From Palaemon carinicauda (lineage: Eukaryota; Arthropoda; Malacostraca; Decapoda; Palaemonidae): a stretch of DNA of 64,000 bases. Positions 45,530 through 57,059 of this stretch are shown here, piece by piece. The stretch spans positions 53,883,788-53,947,787 of the forward strand of contig NC_090746.1 of the NCBI RefSeq assembly GCF_036898095.1, written 5' to 3'. The notes beneath the pieces were generated by a model. The model was not told the origin of the DNA, did not search any database, and saw nothing but the letters and a program-made list of their open reading frames with translations. Numbering within the stretch: position 1 is the first letter of the stretch; every line of letters starts with the position of its first letter. Both the position numbers and the translations under genes were made by a program.

Positions 45530-48500
45530 GGGAGGTATATTGAAAGAATATAAAAAAAAAAAGTTTGCACATGGTTTCACACCAGTAGAAAAGAGGCCAC
45601 TTTGAAGTTATATAATGAAAGTTGAGCAAGAATTTCAGAAGAGATCTTGTTTAAATTAATTTACCAAACCCTCAGAAAATGCTTACCCAATTAAATCTTG
45701 TACATCACCAAATATAAAAGTAACCATACCCATAAATACTGGCATTGGTAGCATAGATATCCATCTGCCTCAAAACAAGGGGAAGCCTTATGAAAAAGAA
45801 ATAATGTTATGGCACAGCCATTGGGGAATAAAAATGCCTTGACACAACCATTGGGGACTATAAGAGACTTAAGCCACTCTTATAAAACCTTTCATTCTAA
45901 CTCCTAAATGTATTATGTAGTGTTAAATTGACATATAAAAATGAGTAGTCATTTTTTTTATTTTAAGGAAGGTGGGACAAGTTGGCTTCTGAGAAATAGT
46001 AAATGGGACTTTAGAAGATAATACATTGAGTCAATCTTCAAAAACTATAAAAGGTTGAATGACCAGGTCAGTATTTCAGGATATGAAGTTTTTTCTCCAG
46101 ACAAGGTCTCATTAATGTAAAACTATGACTGATATACCCAAAAAAAATATTCCAGGTACAAATCTGTCACTCTGCTTTACTTCGTCAGCAACTGAAAAAT
46201 ATCAAGTGTAAAAGTGTATGACTGGATTTATAGTGGCATTTAAACAGACATTATTCATTCTATGTAGTGCGGTCGAACAAAAAATATTTATGTAAGTAAT
46301 TATTCGTATAAGTTAAGCAATAATAATACTTTCATATGTACAAAACCCTGCTTTATTAACTTTTTCATAAATTGAAAGCATGATCTGCTCACTATGTTAG
46401 GTAGAAACCGTCCACTAATCTTATCCACAAACTACACTACATTACTTATCTTACCAATGCCAAATCTTTCAGATGTATATGAATAAAATATTAAAGAGAT
46501 TTATGAACATTATACAAATATTTTCTTACTTAACTACTTTATCGAAGAAGGAATGTGATACTCGATGTTTTCACAGCCTTGCACTTCTGTAACCCATGGC
46601 ACTTGACAGCACATAAAAACCTTGGCATACACTTGCTGTAGATATAGATTGCATGAAGATTAATGTTGTAACCTGTAGAGATCAGTGCACTTTAATAAAA
46701 TAGTTGTTCCTATTAAAAAGGAAAATAAGAGAAAGCTGATTGTGCACAAAATATTCCATGTGACAAATCAAGCTCAATGGGTCTTCCTAAGATGTTAAGG
46801 AGTGATGAATGTACGAGGTGCATTAAAATGTTCAGTTGACATTGTAGCAGTGTAAACTAGATATAACAATGTATTGAATGCAAACTTAAATGTGTAATGT
46901 ACTAAACTTAGTCAGACCATTTAATGTTATGCTTAATTGTTGGTTTAAACTGCTGTATTTCATAATTAGGAATGTTGGAGATGATCTCAAAATATGTTTA
47001 TAGCAGGTACTTCGATCAGTATTGCATACCATACCGGTTACTAAGATTTACTTGTAAAATGCCCAACAGTGATATTACATGTGAAAGGCAGTTTACAATA
47101 TGTTTTGAGCTTGAATATACTGTATAGTACAATAGGAATATATGAAATTACCTAGTTGTTCCTGTTATATAAGATACCACATTACATGAGGTTTATCTTA
47201 ATGTAAACTGTCAATTAAATAAGATTGCAATCTTACTTGTTGGGCATTATATGTTAGAAATACTTGTATTGATCATGGTTAATGTGAATCTTCAATATAT
47301 TTATAGAATGAAGTAGAGACCGTATTTTCAATAATCTAATCCTGTTTTACACTAAGTTTTTAATATACAAACACGTTAATGATAAAATGCCTTATTCAAC
47401 ACAAAATGATCTCCAGATAAATCAGTAAAACAAAAAGACAATAACTCCCCCTAATGTATATAAGTAAGCCGTGCTATCCCCTAAGTAAATCAGAGAGAAG
47501 GTTGATAGTTCAAAGCCATTTCTAGTGCACCCAAAGTCTGCAAAATTTATTGCCGAGTACAGCATATTTTTAGAAATTTTTCCTTTTCCTCCCATATTCA
47601 TGAACAATCTTGTGGGGAAGTCGTTAAGGATGACAGTTCCAGAGGGCATAAAAAGATGAAAAAGTCCTCAATTTTCGAAATAATGTAATAACCTACGAGT
47701 TAGAATCACCAAGAAACTGAACTTGCCCACTTCCCTTGGAAGAGGTTGATTTATCATCTAATTGGGGCAGAGCTATTGCCTCTGCTGTTTATTGTCTCAT
47801 AAAACCTTCAGCTCAGATATGCTTCATAATCTATAAGCATTAAGAGAGAGTGGAGCCTTAGGAAGTGGGGTTGCTTCAAAAGTTCACTCTTATGTTAAAA
47901 CACCAAGTACTGTAAAGTACAATTCATTACAAGATTCTGAAAATCTAGCAAAGAGGGATGAAAGTCCTAGGAGTATTCCACAACTTCTCCAACACTTGTT
48001 AATGAAAATTACCTATGGGTTAAAAGGGCAAAACTTCCAGATCCTCCAAAGTTTAGAACATGACAGCTATCACCCATGTTGCTAAGTCCAGTTGTGGTGA
48101 ACTGTTTAATTGTAGGTTGTGGTATTGTTAAGCTGCAAATCATTAGAGTTTTCAGATGTGTCAAACTAAATTGCTGACATTTTAATTGTGAGATCATTCC
48201 AAAATTAAAACCTAGCACTTCCTGTTTGGCAAGTTGGTAACTATATTATGAACACACAAAATAAACCTTTATACAATGGTTATTCCATGTTATGCCTAGA
48301 TGAATATTTTTACTACTCGAAAATGCATCTCTGTTCCTTAGGTATGCATTAGTTGTCATGTAGCTGTTAAAGGCTTTGACTTGTTGATTATTAGTTAGAT
48401 CAGGAATGTGACCTATGAATACTGTATGCTGTGGCCACCTTTCTCCATTTTGAAGCTCCGTCTGAAAGTTCCAGTAAATCCCTCAACTATAAGTCATCCA

Positions 48501-48949
48501 ATCTAAAGTATAGTACAGTACCTCCAATTCCAGGGAGACTAGTGTAACTTATAGTCAAAGATTTTGATTTTCCCTCCACCCATGAATATACTACAGTATT
48601 TCATACATGAATTGCACTTGGAAAATCATTCCACTTGGCGGACACTTTCTACCCACCCCCAACAACTATAGTTGTAGACATCCTGTCTGTTGGAACACTA
48701 AGAAGTTTCAAATTTTTTCATTGACATTTTACACCCTACCACCACCTTTCTGAAGATGTGATAAATGAACTTTTTGAGTTGGCTCAGGTTTATTTTGTTC
48801 CTTTAATCTTAAAAGTCTTCTGGATATAAGCCTGCTTCTCTCCGAGTCATTAATTTCTCTTTCTTGTATTAGGCTCTGAATTTTCCCAAGTCATGGCTGT
48901 AGGGTCCAATTTAACCATCAAGTTTGCAGAAGGTACCTTGATGTCAGAA
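45530..48949. other. Unclassified AT-rich intergenic DNA
   Basis: No frame above chance length has a domain, and I found no terminal repeats or tRNA-like folds. Confidence 0.5.
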
Positions 48950-48989
48950 AAGGAATCTGGTAGCCTTTAGGATCTCTAGTCAAAGGTCA

Positions 48990-50430
48990 AAGCCAATGCT
49001 CTTAATGTTCTCACAAAGCCAGTAAGAGACCGTGTTCTTCAACTAATCTTTCTTAGCTCTGCCAGTGCTAATGAAAAGAGACTGACACTCGGACATATGA
49101 TGACGAGTCTTCTTCATATAGCAATGCTAATCCATCTCGGGACACAAAACCTCTCTCAATTACTGTACCAACCAATGATTCACGTAGAAAGGATGATGAA
49201 GAACTTGAGTGTCTTGAGTTTTATTCATATACTTGGGCCCAAGACTAGAAAGACCACCTTCCAACCATCAGCATGGTTTATACACAACAGACCGTACAAC
49301 TCGCCTACTCTCTTCACTGATGCTAAGGCTGGAGGCTGGAAAAGTCTTGAGAGTAAAATCTGTTTACCAACCTTCTTAAAGACTGATACGTGTTATGCGT
49401 AAGAGCCTTGAGAACGGGTTACATCCCACTTTGGGGAACTGAGGTTTCGGGGTGGGCTCCTCAAAAAGACAACCCCCATGAGGAGGAGAAGCCTATGGCA
49501 TTCAGTGGAAAACCCCTACTAAAAGCTGTGCGGTAACCTTCACCAGCTGTGACTGAGAAGGGCTGCTCTCAATCTGCAATCTGCGCTAGAGAAGCTTCAA
49601 CCTGAGTAGTACCCCTTCTACAATGGTAATCACAAATGATGGCCAACTTTCTCTGGTAAATAGCTGAAGAGGATCGTTGCAAGTAACCAGAAATCTCTTG
49701 TGCAGATCTAGTGAAAAGCGCTTTACTAGGAGAAACTGAGAAAACTCCAGCCAAGAAGTGCAAGCAATATCATGGGTTGGTGGTACTACTGCAGGTGCAC
49801 CTGACAGAGAAGATTGGCTCAAGGAACAGTTCTATTTACTAAAAGTGCCACCAGATCAGGATACAAATTAGTATGTGGCCATCTGGAAGCAACAAGGTCA
49901 TCTGAGAATTGGCATGAGCAATACTCGGTTGATCACCAGGCAAATCAGGCTGAAGGGATGAAAAGCAAAGGCATCGCAGGGATTTTATGGATGTCAAATG
50001 TTCTTGAACATACTCCATGGGTCTGGAAGGGAGGAACAAAAGACTGGAAAATTCCTGCTTAATAGTGTAGCAAATGGGTCAATTCATGATGCCCATAGTT
50101 CAGGAAACCTCTCCACTAAGGAAGGATAGGACCCACTCCCTGTGCTAGGCGGTGTATCTTAACAATCCAAGTTTGCCAATGGTTATACTCGAATAGGCAT
50201 ATGAGCAACTTGATGGAGTAATGAGAACTTTGGGTGTGCATGAAATGACCCCCTAAATCTCGATGAAGTCAGTGGCAGCAGGGTGATGGATTGGGTTCAA
50301 GGCGAAGGACAAACTGTCTCCTAAGGTTTTACTCCTGATGCCTGGCGGTTGATCTTACTAGAATTAGTATGGACCGGCAGAAATCACTTTCCTTAGTTAG
50401 ACAGGCACTGCGCATCACAATGAATCCTTT
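48990..50430 (-). pseudogene. DIRS-3 tyrosine recombinase and methyltransferase-like remnant
   Basis: SAQEISGYLQRSSSAIYQRK (49670-49730) aligns with RMSGYLRRSSAAVYQAKW of DIRS-1. ALASVKRVGELYGL near 49330 carries the first catalytic Arg block. On the 5' side, FPVFCSSLPDP and DAFAFHPFSLICLVINRVL (about 49940-50070) match LPVFCSPVPDP and DVYAFPPFGMLRQVLNRVR. Many stops and shifts are present. The C-terminal HxxR/Tyr block is not recognisable. Confidence 0.7.
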
Positions 50431-52922
50431 ATGGATTTAGTCAGTCATGGAAAGAGAAGATGATAAAATGGCCCCGAGTCCCGGGCGTGGCGAGGTACTA
50501 AGAATCTCTCGGTTTATAAATACTAAAGAAAGATTGAAAATAGGTCATTGGAATGTTAGAACCATGAATCAGATTGCAAAGTTACAACATGTAGAGAGTG
50601 AATTTCTGAAATATAGTTTGGATACCGTGACCCTAAATGAAACACGTTGTAGGGGATTGGTAAGGAAACTTTAGACCAAGGCAATATATATATATCTACT
50701 CGGGAAGATCAGATGGAGTTAGAAGAGAATGGGTAGGAATGATGATGACACCAAGAGCAGAAAAGGCATTAACCGAGTGGAGAGCTGTAAATAGTAGATT
50801 GTTACTAGCAAAGTTCAAATCAAAGCAGTGCAATACGAGAGTTATAGTTTGCTATACCCCAATAAATGATTCCCCCGAAGAAAGGAAAAAGATGAATACT
50901 ATGAAGAACTGCAGAGGGTAATAGATGAGATCCCTGAGAGATAGGAAAATTGTGATTGGCAACTTCAATGCTAAAGTTGGAAGAAATAATCAAGGGATAG
51001 AGAATGTGATGGGTGTCGAGGATCTTAGCGATGTTGTAAATGAAAATGGAGCACATTTCACAAGTTTCTGTTCAGCAAACAATCTTGTCATTGGAGGTAC
51101 TCTTTTTCAACACGAGAACATCCAAAAGTATACATGGACTTCACCTTGTGGCAATTACAATAATCAGATAGATCACATTGCCATTAATAAAGAGAAGGAG
51201 GACTCTGAGAAATGAAAGAAGCTAGAGGTGCAGATATTGGTAGTGATCACCAGCTCCTCATTTCCACACTGAAATTAAAACTGAAAGCACCCAACAGAAA
51301 GATGGATAGAATGCCTAGGTTTGATACAACTAAGCTTTTAGAAGAAGAGCACAGGGAAACATTTGCAGTTGACTCTAGGAATCGTTTTGCAGTCTTAGAC
51401 TTTAAAAGGCAAAGAACAGACAATTAATGAAGAATGGTGGGATATTAAGAACATATATCAGTCAGTTGGTAGTGAAGTCTTGGGATACGCAGTTACAAGG
51501 AGAAAGCCATGGATATCGAATGATTCTTGGGATACTATAAAAAGACAAAGACAGAAATTGATTGTTGGAAGTTTTTAAGGATGTAATGAAAATTACAAGG
51601 TAGAGCATGCTAAGTACAGTATTCCAGTATTGATAGTGAGGTCAAAAGAAAAGCCAGGAATGACTGGAGAATATTTAGACAGTAAAGTAGATGAGGCTGA
51701 CAAAGCTATGAATTCAGGAAGTGGCTATGGTGTAAGAATTGCTCATAGAATTATTAATAAAATCTTGACAGGGGCAAAGACGCCAAAGTATATAAACATA
51801 AAAAAAGAGATGGCTCTGTACAGCAGCAGAAGATGAAGAAAGAACACAGATGGAACACTTTAGTGAGGTTATGAATAGGAGATATGAAGGGAATAATTTG
51901 ATTGATATACCTGAAGCTGATGAAGACCTTGATGTTCCCATGAATGAATGAATTCAGTGTGTTTGGAAGTCAGAGCTATCCTCAAAAAACTAGAGATGGG
52001 ATACGACGGAACAACTGCCGAGATGATACTAGCCGAAAATGAAGCGACTCCCAGACTACTTACAAGATTATTTTATAGAATGTGGCATGCATTGGCAAAA
52101 CCTGATGAATGAAGTTAGGAGTGTTGGTGAAAATAGCAAAAAAAAAAAGGGAGACCTGACTGATTGTAATAATTACAGAGGTATAACACTTACGTCAGTT
52201 ATGAAAATATATAGTATGCTTATTCTAAAGAGACTGGAGAGAAAGATTGATGAAAAGCTGAGGGATGAACAAGCAGGATTTAGAAAAGGTAGAAATTGCA
52301 CTAACCAAATTTTCATTTTGAGACATGTTGTGCAGCAGTGCGTAGAACAATTTTGAGGAGAGTCCTGCATTATTATGGAATTCCAATTAAATATGTAAAT
52401 TTGATTAAGTCTGTTCATAAGCATAGCAAGTGCAAAGATAATGTTAATGGAGTCTTATCCAAAGCTTGCTTACCAGAATGCATGAAATATCCCACGAGGA
52501 TGGGCTGAAAATAAATAGAAGAAAGACATAGATAATGGAGAATGGAGTATGCAATAGATGAAATATCATTGGAAGGAGAAAGGATTAATGAGGAATCAAT
52601 TAAGTATTTAGGAACTATGATCTCAAATAAAGGGTCTTCTTTAGAATTAGTGTTTAGTGAAAAATTGAAAAAAGCCAAACAGGTATTGGCTAGGTCAAGT
52701 AAAATTTGGAAATCAAATCACCTGAAATTACATATAAAAATCAGACTATATATCAGTTTGGTGAGATTGGTGTTACTGTACGGACAGGAGTCAAGGTATG
52801 ACAATGAAACAATCTCCATTAAATTTAGTAGATTTGAGAACAAAGCCCTCCGAAGGATATTGGGAGTTGAATGGCAGGACAGGATTAGAAATGAAACTAT
52901 AAGAAAGATTACTCGAGTGTCA

Positions 52923-52953
<31 letters not shown>

Positions 52954-53172
52954 CAAGCTACAACCCTAAAAGGAAAAGCAAGATGCTATAAGCCCAGGGG
53001 CTCCAATAGGGAAAAATAGCCCAGTGAGGAAAGGAAATAAGGAAATAAATAACTGAAGAGAACAAATTAACAATAAATCATTCTAAAAAAAGTAATGTCA
53101 AAAGAGATATATCATATATAAACTATTAACAACGTCAACAACAAATATGTCATATATAAACTATAAAAAGAC

Positions 53173-56121
53173 TCATGTCCGTCTGGTCAACAAAAAAGCA
53201 TTTGCTCCAACTTTGAACTTTTGAAGTTCTACTGATTCAACAACCCGATTAGGAAGATCATTCCACAACTTGGTAACAGCTGGAATAAAACTTCTAGAGT
53301 ACTGCGTAGTATTGAGTCTTATGATGGAGAATGCCTGGCTATTAGAATTAACTGCCTGCCTAGTATTACGAACAGGATAGAATTGTCCAGGGAGATCTGA
53401 ATGTAAAGGATGGTCAGAGTTATGAAAAATCTTATGCAACATGCATAATGAACTAATTGATCGACGGTGCCAGAGATTAATATCTAGATCTGGAATAAGA
53501 AATTTAATAGACCGTAAGTTTCTGTCCAACAAATTAAGATGAGAATCAGCAGCTGAAGACCAGACAGGAGAACAATACTCAAAACAAGGTAGAATAAAAG
53601 AATTAAAACACTTATTCAGAATAGATTGATCACCGAATATCTTAAAAGACTTTCTCAATAAGCCAATTTTTTGTGCAATTGAAGAAGACACAGACCTTAT
53701 ATGTTTCTCAAAAGTAAATTTGCTGTCAAGAATCACGCCTAAAATTTTGAAAGAGTCATACAAATTTAAAGAAACATTATCAATGCTGAGATCCGGATGT
53801 TGAGGAGCCACCGTCCTTGACCTACTTACAATCATACTTTGAGTTTTGTTAGGATTCAACTTCATACCCCATAATTTGCACCATGCACTAATTTTAGCTA
53901 AATCTCTATTAAGGGATTCACCAACCCCAGATCTACATTCAGGGGATGGAATTGATGCAAAGAGAGTAGCATCATCTGCATATGCAACAAGCTTATTTTC
54001 TAGGCCAAACCACATGTCATGTGTATATAGTATGAAAAGTAATGGGCCAAGAACACTACCCTGTGGAACACCGGATATCACATTCCTATACTCACTATGG
54101 TGCCCATCAACAACAACTCTTTGAGATCTACTACTTAAAAAATCAATAATAATGCTAAGAAACGACCCACCCACTCCCAACTGTTTCAGTTTGAAAACAA
54201 GGGCCTCATGATTAACACGGTCAAAGGCAGCACTAAAATCGAGGCCAATCATACAAACTTCCCGACCACAATCAAGGGATTTCTGTACTGCATTGGAGAT
54301 TGTAAGAAGGGCATCACATGCTCCAAGGCCTTTCCGAAAACCAAATTGCAAACTAGGGAATAGATGATTACCTTCAGCAAACCTATTAAGACGTTTTGCC
54401 AGAAGACGTTCAAAAACTTTAGATAATATGGGAGTTATGGAAATTGGGCGGTAATCAGAGGGACTTGAGCTACCACAAACACATTTACATAGAGGAGTAA
54501 CATTACCAATTCTCCAACAAGTGCTAAAAGCTCCTCTTCTTGCTAACTTGCGTAAAATAACAGATAACTTTGGAGCTAAGAAATCTGCTGTCTTTATAAA
54601 AAACAAAGGAAAAATACCATTAGGGTCTACACCTCCATAAGCATCAAGGTCCATCAACAGAGCTTTAATCTCACGAGATCGAAAAGCTAAACTAGTTAGT
54701 TTAGCCTCAGGAAAACAGGAATGAGGAAGTTCAAGTTTTTCATTACTCTGTTTACTGTCAAAAACATCAGCCAAAAGGGTTGCCTTTTCCTTTGGACAGT
54801 GAGTGACTGAGCCATCTGGTTTAAGTAAAGGAGGAACTGTTGCATCTACACCAAAGAGTGCAGATTTAAGGGTAGACCACCATTTATGTTCCTGAGTTGT
54901 ACCAGAGAGGGTTTCTTTTATGATTAAATTGTACTCCTTTTCAGTTGAGGCATAAACTCTCTGAGCAAAAGCTCGAAGCTGAGTATAGTTGTTCCAGGTC
55001 AAATCTGATCTGTTACCCTTCCAAAGGTGATAGGCCTCCTGCTTCTCCAAATAAGCATGTCTACAATCATCATTGAACCACGGTTTGTCCTTCATTCGGT
55101 ACCTTAGCACACGAGAAGGGATACGCCTATCAATTATGTTGATTAGATTCTCATTCAAAGGGACAACAGGATCTACACTATTATATAATTGTGACCAATT
55201 CAAGCACAAAAGATCATGCAAAATCCCATTCCAGTCTGCTTGGGATTTCATATAAATTTTACAAGAATATGATATATCAGGGACAGGCTGCTCAGTCTTC
55301 ACTAATAATGAAATCAAGGCATGATCAGAAGTCCCGACTGGAGAACCAACCTTACTAGTTATAACGCCAGGGGAGTCAGTGTATACGAGGTCCAAGCAAT
55401 TACCAGACCTGTGAGTAGCTTCATTTATGATTTGCTCACAGCCTGATTCTGAGGCAAAGTCTAAAGCTCTTAAGCCATGGCGATCAGTAGGAGAGATAGA
55501 ACTCAACCACTCCCTATGGTGAGCATTAAAATCACCAACAAAGACAAACGAAGCCTTTCTATCATCTTCTTGTATCTTAGCCATAATGGTGAGGAGACAA
55601 TCAAAGATAGAATCATCCATGTCTGGATTCCGGTAGATTGAACACAAATAAAAGTTGTTATGCCTGCCACAAACTTTTATTACCTGAATCTCATGACATC
55701 CACATTGATAGCAGGACTTATGAGAAGCAGGGTACTCGGTCCTAATATACACTGCCATTCCCCTGGCCCTAGGAATGGAATCACGTTTCAGCATTATTGG
55801 CTTCTTAAAACCATTTATAAGGAGCTCAGATGAGTGCCTCATATTAGAAACCAAAGTTTCTGAGCACAAAAGAATATCATACTGTCTGGACGCAACTGTA
55901 AGGTCTCGGATATTTGCATGAAGACCACGAATATTGCAATACAGAAGACGACATTGACGAAATCTAGGACGTACTGGTCCCGGATTTCGCTCAATGTCTC
56001 CAGACAGCATAAGAATTAATAGAAATAAAAAAGAGACATCATACTTAAAAACTAGATTAACAAGAATTAAAACAAAAACAATATGTACAGAATAATAATA
56101 AAAGTGATTGATGATATCCAT
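53173..56121 (-). CDS. LINE-3 endonuclease-reverse transcriptase with N-terminal 2A-like motif (982 aa, intact)
   Basis: The ORF is open from MDIINHFYYY to the stop at 53173. Residues about 11-40 are strongly hydrophobic, followed at 41-49 by GDIERNPGP, the 2A ribosome-skipping consensus (D-x-E-x-N-P-G-P). The endonuclease follows at about 58-275: LLYCNIRGLHANI, LLCSETLVSN, FVFVGDFNAHHREW (Asp197), CLDLVYTDSPG and GTSDHALISLL (His267). RT spans about 535-760: DYRPISITPILSKVFERLLA, LQFGFRKGLGACDALL, CMIGLDFSAAFDRVNHEAL (A), SGVPQGSVLGPLLFILYTHD (B) and LVAYADDATLFA (C, YADD at about 714-717). The C-terminus keeps FEYCSPVW and LWNDLPNRVV blocks. No lesion is seen, so it could be competent. If 2A works, a 48-residue hydrophobic peptide and a protein starting at Pro49 would be made. 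Confidence 0.92.
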   Translation of the reverse strand: MDIINHFYYYSVHIVFVLILVNLVFKYDVSFLFLLILMLSGDIERNPGPVRPRFRQCRLLYCNIRGLHANIRDLTVASRQYDILLCSETLVSNMRHSSELLINGFKKPIMLKRDSIPRARGMAVYIRTEYPASHKSCYQCGCHEIQVIKVCGRHNNFYLCSIYRNPDMDDSIFDCLLTIMAKIQEDDRKASFVFVGDFNAHHREWLSSISPTDRHGLRALDFASESGCEQIINEATHRSGNCLDLVYTDSPGVITSKVGSPVGTSDHALISLLVKTEQPVPDISYSCKIYMKSQADWNGILHDLLCLNWSQLYNSVDPVVPLNENLINIIDRRIPSRVLRYRMKDKPWFNDDCRHAYLEKQEAYHLWKGNRSDLTWNNYTQLRAFAQRVYASTEKEYNLIIKETLSGTTQEHKWWSTLKSALFGVDATVPPLLKPDGSVTHCPKEKATLLADVFDSKQSNEKLELPHSCFPEAKLTSLAFRSREIKALLMDLDAYGGVDPNGIFPLFFIKTADFLAPKLSVILRKLARRGAFSTCWRIGNVTPLCKCVCGSSSPSDYRPISITPILSKVFERLLAKRLNRFAEGNHLFPSLQFGFRKGLGACDALLTISNAVQKSLDCGREVCMIGLDFSAAFDRVNHEALVFKLKQLGVGGSFLSIIIDFLSSRSQRVVVDGHHSEYRNVISGVPQGSVLGPLLFILYTHDMWFGLENKLVAYADDATLFASIPSPECRSGVGESLNRDLAKISAWCKLWGMKLNPNKTQSMIVSRSRTVAPQHPDLSIDNVSLNLYDSFKILGVILDSKFTFEKHIRSVSSSIAQKIGLLRKSFKIFGDQSILNKCFNSFILPCFEYCSPVWSSAADSHLNLLDRNLRSIKFLIPDLDINLWHRRSISSLCMLHKIFHNSDHPLHSDLPGQFYPVRNTRQAVNSNSQAFSIIRLNTTQYSRSFIPAVTKLWNDLPNRVVESVELQKFKVGANAFLLTRRT
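55975..56001 (-). other. 2A-like ribosome-skipping motif
   Basis: Codons read G-D-I-E-R-N-P-G-P. The D-I-E-x-N-P-G-P octet is the core conserved in 2A peptides of RNA viruses and of some APE-type LINEs. Cleavage-like skipping would fall between Gly48 and Pro49. The residues just upstream are hydrophobic (LILMLS), as in several non-viral 2A sequences. Confidence 0.85.
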
Positions 56122-56124
56122 AGA

Positions 56125-56325
56125 CTATAGTAAAAAGTCGGAAAAACTGGTCAACATGGAGGAGCCGATACACCATGCAAGGCTAAATACCCTCCAGGAT
56201 AGCCACTTCAACTGAAGGGAGGACAGTAAGGATGGTTTTGAGAAGAAAAAATCAGAAAAAGGAAAAGACAACCTCTTGATAAACCACCAGGCATCCATGG
56301 CCCTTCTATTAAGCCTGCCCAACAC
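56125..56325 (-). CDS. Short upstream ORF of LINE-3 (66 codons), function unknown
   Basis: A 66-codon frame ends only three bases before the ATG of the 982-codon ORF. It is rich in Phe/Ser/Trp and has no recognised domain. Its closeness to the main start could allow termination-reinitiation, but it may equally be chance in the 5' UTR. Confidence 0.25.
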   Translation of the reverse strand: MLGRLNRRAMDAWWFIKRLSFPFSDFFFSKPSLLSSLQLKWLSWRVFSLAWCIGSSMLTSFSDFLL

Positions 56326-57059
56326 ACCATTTCAAAAAAACAAGAGGAAGAAAAAAAAATAAGATAGAATAGTGTGCCCGAGTGTACCCTCAAGCAAGAG
56401 AACTCTAACCCAAGACAGTGGAAGACCATGGTACAGAGGCTATGGCACTACCCAAGACTAGAGGACAATGGTTTAATTTTGGAGTGTCCTTCTCCTAGAA
56501 GAGCTGCTTACCATAGCTAAAGAGTCTCTTCTACCCTTACCAAGAGGAAAGTACACTGAACAAATTGCAGTGCAGTAAATTAACCCCTTGGTGAAGAAGT
56601 GTTAAGTATCTCATTGTTGTCAGATGTATGAGGAAAGACGAGAATATGTAAAGAATAGGCCAGACTATTCCGTGTAAGTGTAGGCAAAGAAAAAATAAGC
56701 CGTGACTAGAGAGAGGGGTCCAATGCAATACTGTCTGGCCAGTCAAAGGATCTAATACCTCTCTAGTGGTAGTATCTCAACGGGCGGCTGGTGCCCTGAT
56801 GGTTTGCGCATGCTCTTTCCACTCCCCAAGAGAGATTAGTTCACCAAATGTTCAGCTGGGCTCCACAAGAGACTGGAAGAGTTGGAAGACCCAGGCCTAC
56901 ATGGCTGAGGATTATGAAGTGCAAGGTAAGAGATAATGAATGGAGAAGTATTGAATTAAAAGCTCAAGATAGACAACGACTGGCAAAATGTAACCGAGGC
57001 CCTCTGCGTCAATAGGCGTAGGAGGAGATGATGATGGATGATGATGACGACGCTCATTT

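Larger units (their letters stand above)
52923..56798 (-). mobile_element. Nearly full-length LINE of the CR1/L2/jockey type (LINE-3)
   Basis: The 3' end is an (ATT)n tract at 52923-52949 (TAA repeats on the element's strand), a simple-repeat tail common in CR1/L2-type LINEs. A single 982-codon ORF is followed by about 225 bp of 3' UTR and preceded by about 680 bp of 5' UTR reaching about 56798, where LINE-2 coding resumes. No ORF1 with a zinc knuckle is present. A related fragment lies at 27782-28345. Clade within the jockey superfamily is uncertain. Confidence 0.87.
50447..57014 (+). pseudogene. LINE-2 endonuclease-RT, broken
   Basis: Endonuclease parts: IGHWNVRTMNQIAKLQHVES, LDTVTLNETRC, KIVIGNFNAKVGRNNQGIEN (GDFN reads GNFN, a lost Asp), YTWTSPCGNYNNQIDHIAIN and GSDHQLLISTLKL. 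RT parts: DCNNYRGITLTSVMKIYSML and EQAGFRKGRNCTNQIFILRH. Motifs A to C are deleted or unreadable between about 52350 and 52540. The thumb/connection (ESIKYLGTMISNKGS, LLYGQESR) follows, and after the interruption the C-terminus reads APQETGRVGRPRPTWLRIMK, DNEWRSIELKAQDRQR. Many stops and frameshifts are present. Not a host gene, despite the likeness of such endonucleases to proteins annotated as craniofacial development protein 2-like. Confidence 0.8.
50447..57050 (+). mobile_element. RTE-like LINE, degenerate, split by another LINE (LINE-2)
   Basis: It starts near 50447 with coding that leads into LKIGHWNVRTMNQIAKLQHV. It is interrupted at 52919 by the minus-strand LINE and resumes at 56800 with WFAHALSTPQERLVHQMFSW. 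It ends with a TAG at 57012-57014 and a (GAT)n-rich tail at 57027-57050. Simple-repeat tails are typical of RTE-like 3' ends. Confidence 0.8.

Noticed and set aside
45306..45605. 99-codon plus frame
   Set aside because: It lies across the MITE and its terminal repeat and has no domain.
50447..51427. Host gene like craniofacial development protein 2
   Set aside because: The endonuclease motifs are followed by RT motifs and a simple-repeat tail, so this is a LINE.
55975..56001. Viral origin for the 2A motif (endogenised RNA virus)
   Set aside because: The frame continues into an apurinic endonuclease and a LINE RT, with no viral domain.
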